Positions 54,745 through 64,000 of a DNA stretch of 64,000 bases are shown here, piece after piece (position 1 is the stretch's first letter; each line of letters begins with the position of its first letter). The notes under the pieces were generated by a model that ran no database searches, had not been told where the DNA came from, and saw nothing but the letters and a program-made list of their open reading frames with translations. Both the position numbers and the translations under genes were made by a program. The stretch is from Sepiola atlantica (Eukaryota > Mollusca > Cephalopoda > Sepiida > Sepiolidae): positions 26,950,413 to 27,014,412 of the forward strand of contig OY744525.1 in NCBI GenBank assembly GCA_963556195.1, given 5' to 3'.

Positions 54745-57700
54745 TATTTATTATTAGTAGTAAATTAATTATTATTAGTAGTAAATTATTTATTATTATT
54801 AGTAAATTAATTATTATTAGTAGTAAATTATTTATTATTAGTAGTAAATGAATTATTATTAGTAGTGAATTATTTATTATTAGTAGTAAATAATTTTTTA
54901 TTAGTATTAAAATTAATTATTATTAGTAGTAAATTAATTATTATTATTAGTAAATTATTTATTATTACTAGTAAATTAATTATTATTAGTAGTAAGTTAT
55001 TTATTATTACTAGTAAATTAATTATTATAAGTAGTAAATTAATTATTATTAGTAGTAAATTATTTATTATTACTAGTAAATTAATTATTATTATTAGTAA
55101 ATTATTTATTATTAGTAGTAAATTAATTATTATTAGTAGTAAAGTATTTATTATTATTAGTAAACTATTTATTATTATTAGTAAATTATTTATTATTAGT
55201 AGTAAATTATTTATTATTAGTATTAAAATGATTATTATTAGTAGTAAATTAATTATTATTAGTAGTAAATTATTTATTATTAGTAGTAAATCAATTATTA
55301 TTAGTAGTAAATTATTTATTATTAGTAGTAAATTATATATTATTAGTAGTAAATTAATTATTATTATTAGTAAATTATTTATTATAAGTAGTAAATTATT
55401 TATTATTAGTAGTAAATTAATGATTATTAGTAGTAAATTATTTATTATTAGTAGTAAATTATTTATTATTATTAGTAAATTAATTATTATTAGTAGTAAA
55501 TGATTTATTATTAGTATTAAAATTAATTATTATTATTAGTAAATTATTTATTATTAGTATTAAAATTACTTATTATTAGTAGTAAATTAATTATTAGTAG
55601 CAGTAAATGATTTATTATTAGTAGTAAATTATTTATTATTAGTAGTAAATTATTAATTATTAGTAGTAAATTATTTATTATTATTAGTAAATTATTTATT
55701 ATTACTAGCAAATTAATTTTTATTAGTAGTAAATTAATTATTAGTAGTAGTAAATTATTTATTATTAGTAGTAAATTAATTATTATTAGTAGTAAATTAT
55801 TTATTATTAGTAGTACATTATTTATTATTATTAGTAAATTATTTATTATTACGAGCAAATTAATTATTATTAGTAGTAAATTATTTATTATTACTAGCAA
55901 ATTAATTATTATTAGTAGTAAATTATTTATTATTACTAGTAAATTAATTATTATTAGTAGTAAATTATATATTATTACTAGTAAATTAATTATTATTAGT
56001 AGTAAATTAATTATTAGTAGTAGTAAATTATTTATTATTACTAGCAAATTAATTATTATTAGTAGTAAATTATTTATTATTACTAGTAAATTAATTATTA
56101 TTAGTAGTAAATTAATTATTATTAGTAGTAAATTAATTATTATTACTAGTAAATTAATTATTATTAGTAGTAAAGTAATTATTATTAGTAGTAAATTATA
56201 TATTATTACTAGTAAATTAATTATTATTAGTAGTAAATTATTTATTATAAGTAGTAAATTATTTATTATTAGTAGTAAATTATTTATAATTAGTAGTAAA
56301 TTATTTATTATTAGTATTAAAATGATTATAATTAGTAGTAAATTAATTATTATTAGTAGTAAATTAATTATTATTAGTAGTAAATTATTTATTATTAGTA
56401 GTAAATTAATGATTATTAGTAGTAAATTAATTATTATTAGTAGTAAATTATTTATTATTACTAGCAAATTAATTATAATTAGTAGTAAATTATTTATTAT
56501 TACTAGTAAATTAATTATTATTAGTAGTAAATTAATTATTATTAGTAGTAAATTAATTATTAGTAGTAGTAAATTATTTATTATTAGTAGTAAATGATTT
56601 ATTATTATTAGTAAATTAATTATTATTAGTAGTAAATGATTTATTATTAGTATTAAAATTAATTATTATTATTAGTAAATTATTTATTATTAGTATTAAA
56701 ATTACTTATTATTAGTAGTAAATTAATTATTAGTAGTAGTAAATGATTTATTATTAGTAGTAAATTATTTGTTATTAGTAGTAAATTATTTATTATTAGT
56801 AGTAAATTAATTATTAGTAGTAGTAAATTATTTATTATTATCATTAAATTATTTATTATTATTAGTAAATTATTTATTATTACTAGCAAATTAATTATTA
56901 TTAGTAGTAAATTATTTATTATTACTAGCAAATTAATTATTATTAGTAGTAAATTATTTATTATTACTAGTAAATTAATTATTATTAGTAGTAAATTATA
57001 TATTATTACTAGTAAATTAACTATTATTAGTAGTAAATTATTTATTATAAGTAGTAAATTATTTATTATTAGTAGTAAATTAATTATTATTAGTAGTAAA
57101 TTATTTATTATTAGTAGTAAATTATTTAGAATCAGTAGTAAATTATTTATTATTAGTAGTAAATTATTTATTATTAGAAGTAAATAAATTATTATTAGTA
57201 GTAAATTATTTATTATTATTAGTAAATTATTTATTATTAGTATTAAAAATTATTATTAGTAGTAGTAAATTAATTATTATTAGTAGTAAATTATTTATTA
57301 TTATTAGTAAATTAATTATTATTAGTAGTAAATTATTTATTATTAGTAGTAAATGAATTATTATTAGTAGTGAATTATTTATTATTAGTAGTAAATAATT
57401 TTTTATTAGTATTAAAATTAATTATTATTAGTAGTAAATTAATTATTATTAGTAGTAAATTATTTATTATTACTAGTAAATTAATTATTATTAGTAGTAA
57501 GTTATTTATTATTACTAGTAAATTAATTATTATAAGTAGTAAATTAATTATTATTAGTAGTAAATTATTTATTATTACTAGTAAATTAATTATTATTATT
57601 AGTAAATTATTTATTATTAGTAGTAAATTAATTATTATTAGTAGTAAAGTATTTATTATTATTAGTAAACTATTTATTATTATTAGTAAATTATTGATTA

Positions 57701-60700
57701 TTAGTAGTAAATTATTTATTATTAGTATTAAAATGATTATTATTAGTAGTAAATTAATTATTATTAGTAGTAAATTATTTATTATTAGTAGTAAATCAAT
57801 TATTATTAGTAGTAAATTATTTATTATTAGTAGTAAATTATATATTATTAGTAGTAAATTAATTATTATTATTAGTAAATTATTTATTATAAGTAGTAAA
57901 TGATTTATTATTAATAGTAAATTAATGATTATTAGTAGTAAATTATTTATTATTAGTAGTAAATTATTTATTATTATTAGTAAATTAATTATTATTAGTA
58001 GTAAATGATTTATTATTAGTATTAAAATTAATTATTATTATTAGTAAATTATTTATTATTAGTATTAAAATTACTTATTATTAGTAGTAAATTAATTATT
58101 AGTAGCAGTAAATGATTTATTATTAGTAGTAAATTATTTATTATTAGTAGTAAATTATTAATTATTAGTAGTAAATTATTTATTATTATTAGTAAATTAT
58201 TTATTATTACTAGCAAATTAATTTTTATTAGTAGTAAATTATTTATTAGTAGTAGTAAATTATTTATTATTAGTAGTAAATTAATTATTAGTAGTAGTAA
58301 ATTATTTATTATTAGTAGTAAATTATTTATTATTATTAGTAAATTATTTATTATTACTAGCAAATTAATTATTATTAGTAGTAAATTATTTATTATTACT
58401 AGCAAATTAATTATTATTAGTAGTAAATTATTTATTATTACTAGTAAATTAATTATTATTAGTAGTAAATTATATATTATTACTAGTAAATTAATTATTA
58501 TTAGTAGTAAATTAATTATTAGTAGTAGTAAATTATTTATTATTACTAGCAAATTAATTATTATTAGTAGTAAATTATTTATTATTACTAGTAAATTAAT
58601 TATTATTAGTAGTAAATAATTTATTATTAGTAGTAACTTAATTATTATTACTAGTAAATTAATTATTATTAGTAGTAAAGTAATTATTATTAGTAGTAAA
58701 TTATATATTATTACTAGTAAATTAATTATTATTAGTAGTAAATTATTTATTATAAGTAGTAAATTATTTATTATTAGTAGTAAATTATTTATAATTAGTA
58801 GTAAATTATTTATTATTAGTATTAAAATGATTATAATTAGTAGTAAATTAATTATTATTAGTAGTAAATTAATTATTATTAGTAGTAAATTATTTATTAT
58901 TAGTAGTAAATTAATGATTATTAGTAGTAAATTAATTATTATTAGTAGTAAATTATTTATTATTAGTAGTAAATGATTTATTATTATTAGTAAATTAATT
59001 ATTATTAGTAGTAAATTATTTATTATAAGTAGTAAATTATTTATTATTAGTAGTAATTTATTTATTATTAGTAGTAAATTATTTATTATTAGTAGTAAAT
59101 TAATTATTATTAGTAGTAAATTATTTATTATTAGTAGTAAATTAATTATTATTAGTAGTAAATTAATTATTATTAGTAGTAAATTATTTATTATTACTAG
59201 CAAATTAATTATAATTAGTAGTAAATTATTTATTATTACTAGTAAATTAATTATTAGTAGTAGTAAATTAATTATTATTAGTAGTAAATTAATTATTAGT
59301 AGTAGTAAATTATTTATTATTAGTATTAAAATTAATTATTATTATTAGTAAATTATTTATTATTAGTATTAAAATTACTTATTATTAGTAGTAAATTAAT
59401 TATTAGTAGTAGTAAATGATTTATTATTAGTAGTAAATTATTTGTTATTAGTAGTAAATTAATTATTAGTAGTAGTAAATTATTTATTATTATCATTAAA
59501 TTATTTATTATTATTAGTAAATTATTTATTATTACTAGCAAATTAATTATTATTAGTAGTAAATTATTTATTATTACTAGCAAATTAATTATTATTAGTA
59601 GTAAATTATTTATTATTACTAGTAAATTAATTATTATTAGTAGTAAATTATATATTATTACTAGTAAATTTACTATTATTAGTAGTAAATTATTTATTAT
59701 AAGTAGTAAATTATTTATTATTAGTAGTAAATTAATTATTATTAGTAGTAAATTATTTATTATTAGTAGTAAATTATTTAGAATCAGTAGTAAATTATTT
59801 ATTATTAGTAGTAAATTATTTATTATTAGAAGTAAATAAATTATTATTAGTAGTAAATTATTTATTATTATTAGTAAATTATTTATTATTAGTATTAAAA
59901 ATTATTATTATTAGTAGTAAATTAATTATTATTAGTAGTAAATTAATTATTATTACTAGTAAATCAATTATTATTAGTAGTAAATTAATTATTATTAGTA
60001 GTAAATTATATATTATTATTAGTAAATTAATTATTATTAGTAGTAAATTATTTATTATAAGTAGTAAATTATATATTATTAGTAGTAAATTATTTATTAG
60101 TAGTAGTAAATTATTTATTATTAGTAGTAAATTAATTATTATTAGTAGTAAATTATTTAGAATCAGTAGTAAATTATTTATTATTAGTAGTAAATTATTT
60201 AGAATCAGTAGTAAATTATTTATTATTAGTATTAAAATTATTTATTATTAGAAGTAAATAAATTATTATTAGTAGTAAATTATTTATTATTAGTAGTAAA
60301 TTAATTATTATTAGTATTAAAATTAATTATTATTAGTAGTAAATTAATTATTATTAGTAGTAAATGATTTATTATTACTAGCAAATTAATTATTATTAGT
60401 AGTAAATTATTTATTATTACTAGTAAATTAATTATTATTAGTAGTAAATTAATTATTATTAGTAGTAAATGATTTATTATTAGTATTAAAATTAATTATT
60501 ATTATTAGTAAATTATTTATTATTAGTATTAAAATTACTTATTATTAGTAGTAAATTAATTATTAGTAGCAGTAAATGATTTATTATAAGTAGTAAATTA
60601 TTTATTATTAGTAGTAAATTATTTATTATTAGTAGTAAATTATTTATTATTAGTATTAAAATGATTATAATTAGTAGTAAATTAATTATTATTAGTAGTA

Positions 60701-61800
60701 AATTATTTATTATTACTAGTAAATTAATTATTAGTAGTAGTAAATTAATTATTATTAGTAGTAAATTAATTATTATTAGTAGTAAATTAATTATTATTAC
60801 TAGTAAATTAATTATTATTAGTAGTAAATTAATTATTATTAGTAGTAAATTATATATTATTACTAGTAAATTAATTATTATTAGTAGTAAATTATTTATT
60901 ATAAGTAGTAAATTATTTATTATTAGTAGTAAATTATTTATTATTAGTAGTAAATTATTAATTATTAGTATTAAAATGATTATAATTAGTAGTAAATTAA
61001 TTATTATTAGTAGTAAATTATTTATTATTACTAGTAAATTAATTATTATTAGTAGTAAATTAATTATTAGTAGTAGTAAATTATATATTATTACTAGTAA
61101 ATTAATTATTATTAGTAGTAAATTATTTATTATAAGTAGTAAATTATTTATTATTAGTAGTAAATTATTTATTATTAGTAGTAAATTAATGATTATTAGT
61201 AGTAAATTATTTATTATTAGTAGTAAATTAATGATTATTATTAGTAAATTATTTATTATTATTAGTAAATTATTTATTATTAGTATTAAAATTATTTGTT
61301 ATTAGTAGTAAATTATTTATTATTAGTAGTAAATTATTTATTATTAGTAGTAAATTATTTATTATTAGTAGTAAATTAATTATTATTAGTAGTTAATTAT
61401 TTAGAATCAGTAGTAAATTATTTATTATTAGTATTAAAATGATTATAATTAGTAGTAAATTATTTATTATTCGTAGTAAATTATTTATTATTAGTAGTAA
61501 ATTAATGATTATTAGTAGTAAATTACTTATTATTAGTTGTAAATTATTTATTATTAGTAGTAAATTAATTATTATTAGTAGTAAATTATTTATTATTGGT
61601 AGTAAATTATTTATTATTAGTAGTAAATTATTTATTATTAGTAGTAAATTATTTATTATTGGTAGTAAATTATTTATTATTAGTAGTAAATTATTTATTA
61701 TTAGTATTAAAATTAATTATTATTAGTAGTAAATTAATGATTATTATTAGTAAATTATTTATTATTAGTAGTAAATTATTTATTATTAGTAGTAAATTAA
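54745..61800. repeat. Satellite of 21-bp units with 2.5-kb higher-order structure
   Basis: About 330 units of the type TTTATTATTAGTAGTAAATTA, with variants containing ACTAG, AGTATTAAAA or GAATCAG. The plus strand is nearly devoid of C. Unique variants recur at a fixed 2505-bp spacing (54865/57370, 55544/58049, 56171/58676, 56319/58824). Later ones recur at about 2652-2673 bp (57129/59781, 56680/59353). This shows a duplicated higher-order unit with a later insertion. Frames on both strands are open (up to 384 codons) because 21 is a multiple of 3 and units lack stops; they encode only Ile/Leu/Ser/Lys/Asn repeats. Confidence 0.97.
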
Positions 61801-61884
61801 TTTGTGCAATTTTCCACAGGATGAAAAGTGTAGCAAGTTATTATTCACTACCAGATATAAAAATAACAAAAACATTATTGTTAC

Positions 61885-62262
61885 TATTTACTGACCTCCC
61901 CACGAGGGTAGAGTTTGACACAAGGTCGAATTTTTTAGATGAGGATTAATAATTTGTGTAATTTCGATTATTCGGATTACTGTTTTCATCTTTAGTGTTA
62001 TCATCACAACGTTTCGGCCGCTGTAACCTCCGCGCTTCTTCAGGTGTATCTTTTTGAACTCAGTGATATTTCAGCCGAACTCGGGAATCTGGACGGAATT
62101 TCGAACGGAACCCTTTATTTAATTGATGGGGGTAGCATGGTTTTGTTCCGTCAGCCATGACTGGGAAAAGTCTTCAGTAATTCGCAATTCTTCATATCGC
62201 CTGCACCGAGGATTGAACCTTCAACTTTCAGGGACCCGTGGCGCAGTTGATATATTACTTCA
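61885..62262 (-). mobile_element. tRNA-like SINE, most complete copy (minus strand)
   Basis: On the minus strand: GTTGAAGGTTCAATCCTCGG (B box-like) near 62230, CATGGCTGACGGAACAAAAC, GGGTTCCGTTCGAAATTCCG, CCTGAAGAAGCGCGGAGGTT and CGGCCGAAACGTTG. The body ends in CATCTAAAAAATTCGACC and the tail is TTGTGTCAAACTCTACCCTC to GGAGGTCAGTAAATAG. The tail resembles that of the U2-headed SINEs. An A box is not clearly visible in the head. Confidence 0.78.
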
Positions 62263-62287
62263 GTTCTAAGTGATAGTCATCTGAAGG

Positions 62288-62500
62288 TGATAGTCATGGC
62301 TGACGGAATAAGAGCATGCTACCCCCGTGGATAAAGGGTTCCGTTCGAAATTCCGTCCAGATTCCCGAGTTCGATAGAAATATTCCCAAGTTCGAAAAGA
62401 TACACCTGAAGAAGGCCTGAGGTTACAGCGGCCGAAACGTTATGATAATAACACTCAAGATGAGAAGAGTAGTCCGAATAATCGAAATTATACAAATTAT
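62288..62500 (+). mobile_element. tRNA-like SINE body, second copy in head-to-head orientation
   Basis: TAGTCATGGCTGACGGAATA through GGGTTCCGTTCGAAATTCCG, CCTGAAGAAGGCCTGAGGTT and CGGCCGAAACGTTATGATAA. It mirrors the minus-strand copy to its left, so the pair forms an inverted repeat of about 200-bp arms. The head and tail are missing. CTGAAGAAGGCC...GGCCGAAAC folds as a hairpin. Confidence 0.78.
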
Positions 62501-62509
62501 AAATAATAT

Positions 62510-63530
62510 ATGAAGAGTTGGAATGAAAAATGCGATAAACACTATTTTCAAAATTGTGTTGCATCACTACAAAAAGTGTTGAATTTCGACACTTTACCAC
62601 ATCCCTAAATCATATTTTATCAGCGTATTTTTTTGTTGTTTTTACATAAGATAAGTATTTAGTCGAAGCCAAGATTTGATATGTTCGTCCTTTCATTATT
62701 TAATTTCTCAATTTAAAGAAATTGGATTTATTGCGTTTTGCATTCGAACTCTTCATATAATATATAAATTATTACTAGTGGAAGAAGAAGAAGATTTTGA
62801 ATAAGAGTTGCACCATCTAAAATTTCAGGGGTCAAAGTTTGAGCCACATACTTCATAGCTCTGCTGCTGTCATAGTGTTGGCAAGGTTTTTTAATGTATG
62901 AATCTGAAAGAGATCTGATATAGAGTAAAGTATAATATAAACGAGTCTTCAGTTTGTGTCTTCAGGACATTTTTAAACTGAATCAAAGTTACATCGTCTA
63001 TTGACATTGTTTTGGGAGCGAAAATTAGAATTAACTTGTAAGGTAATGTGTCACTGAGCTCAAAGTTCAATCAAAATTACAAGAAGCCAAGCAATAAAAC
63101 ATCTCTGGTTGTAAAGATTTAAAAAAATATTTTTTTTATAGAGAATCCATTCTTCTTATGAATGGCAACATTATTTATTATTGAAGAATTGCTATTTAAT
63201 GATTTTTATGTGTTTTTCATTACATGCTTTTCTTTTTTTTCTCATACCAAACAGTTTGTTTTGATAACGAAATCGTGAAGCAAATTTCTCTTAGAGATAA
63301 AATGTAATATTTTATTAAAATTCTTTGTGATGTTAGCGAAAAGGAAAGATTTTTTAAACATGTTGACATATGTGTGTACAAAAAATTATTTATCTCGTAA
63401 GTTTTCCAGTAGGAAAAAAATTGATTTTAAATAAATCTAACAAAAAATAATCTTGGAAACGATCGTACGCCATATAATTAGTTGGTTTTGAATTCTTGGA
63501 CCAATGTTCAAATTTTGTTGATCTCAACAC
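62510..63530. other. AT-rich non-coding interval
   Basis: No gene, RNA or repeat boundary is recognised. Confidence 0.5.

Positions 63531-63534
<4 letters not shown>

Positions 63535-63602
<68 letters not shown>
63535..63602. repeat. (AT)n microsatellite
   Basis: AT array of about 68 bases. On its right, near 63642-63660, CTGACGTTTCGTCGACAT contains GACGAAACGTCAG on the minus strand, similar to the GAAAC part of the motif beside the AT array at 165-301. Confidence 0.95.
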
Positions 63603-63609
<7 letters not shown>

Positions 63610-63874
63610 TGTACTTCTGAAGTTTACGGACTGTGCTACAACTGACGTTTCGTCGACATATTCCGGCAGGTTACGTAAATCAAAAGGTACTGAACGAAAA
63701 CTTCGTGATTTTTTTGCCAAAAACGCTAGCAAACTTTAAAAATTAAGGAAAACATTTAAATAGAGAAGAAAACCGTCATCGTATGGTAATTTCAATGAAA
63801 AAATATTTTTTATTTTAACGAAGAAAATATTATGTAACAACTAATATCAAACAATTTTTTTTTAATGATTTTTT

Positions 63875-63997
63875 TTTCTTTGCCTACTCTTTTTTTTACC
63901 ATACTGACTAGGTTAGAGTGAGATTGTTTTTTTTCATATTTTTTGCCTACTCCTTTTTAGCCCTATCGACTAGGTTAGAGTTAGATTGTTTTTTTGT
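63875..63997. repeat. Tandem pair of about 58-bp units at window edge
   Basis: TTTGCCTACTC...TGACTAGGTTAGAGTGAGAT is followed by TTTGCCTACTCC...CGACTAGGTTAGAGTTAGAT, each trailed by a T-run. More units may lie beyond the window. Confidence 0.8.
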
Positions 63998-64000
63998 TAG

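Noticed and set aside
54865..61726. Long open frames (up to 384 codons) on both strands of the satellite
   Set aside because: They arise because the 21-bp period is divisible by three and the units lack stops; the products are pure Ile/Leu/Asn/Ser/Lys repeats.
54745..61800. CRISPR-like array
   Set aside because: Units are contiguous with no unique spacers, and the context is animal satellite DNA.

Overview
This is a repeat-dense, intron-sized-gap, AT-rich nuclear DNA segment of a multicellular animal. It has no bacterial features: no operons, no ribosome-binding sites, no dense coding. Every recognisable protein-coding stretch but one belongs to a transposable element. The elements are LINE reverse transcriptases, Ty3/Gypsy retrotransposons, mariner, hAT and Tigger/Jerky-like fragments, Helitron-like ends and SINEs. 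Dinucleotide (AT)n, (GA)n and (ATT)n arrays are abundant. The mix, including degenerate tandem modules ending in GGACGGACGGAC-like sequence, fits a marine invertebrate such as a mollusc, but I cannot name the species. I did not see the tRNA SINEs I would expect in octopus.

Layout. 0-7 kb: (AT)n arrays, foldback repeats, a minisatellite and an IS630/Tc1-type MITE. 7-8.3 kb: a GC-rich island with a 47-bp minisatellite. 8.4-9.9 kb: a LINE broken into oppositely oriented halves. 11.9-12.5 kb: a hAT element with a transposase fragment and perfect 8-bp target duplication. 13-16 kb: a short hAT-like MITE, a LINE 3' end and a foldback family. 17.3-20.4 kb: a decayed Ty3/Gypsy element. 20.6-22.1 kb: a dispersed repeat whose second copy lies at 51-53 kb. 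22.7-23.3 kb: the only candidate host transcript (small ORF with a promoter-like upstream region). 24.4-25.2 kb: a LINE cut by a hAT-like MITE. 27.2-28.3 kb: a mariner relic. 29-31 kb: further LINE relics. 31.7-33.2 kb: a nest of SINEs and a MITE. 38.8-40.3 kb: a LINE carrying a restriction-like endonuclease domain. 44.1-47.1 kb: a young, internally deleted Ty3/Gypsy element with identical-looking LTRs. 48.8-50.7 kb: SINEs and a foldback element. 53.2-53.6 kb: a Tigger/Jerky-like fragment. 54.7-61.8 kb: a 7-kb, almost C-free satellite of 21-bp units with a 2.5-kb higher-order repeat. 61.8-64 kb: head-to-head SINEs and microsatellites.

Most interesting: a SINE family whose 5' head matches the 5' region of U2 snRNA (including the GUAGUA branch-site recognition sequence). 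It is present in at least four clear copies with target duplications. Its 3' tail resembles that of a separate tRNA-like SINE family here, suggesting head swapping on a body mobilised by one LINE. Other notable points are a pair of foldback repeats whose 130-bp loops lie in opposite orientation, a twin-primed LINE, and a triple-nested insertion at 31.7-32.7 kb.

The elements do not act as a pathway. Their relation is parasitic and historical: LINEs supply machinery for SINEs, autonomous hAT and IS630 transposases for MITEs, and an intact Gypsy relative for the deleted copy. All calls come from reading the sequence; no database search was run.
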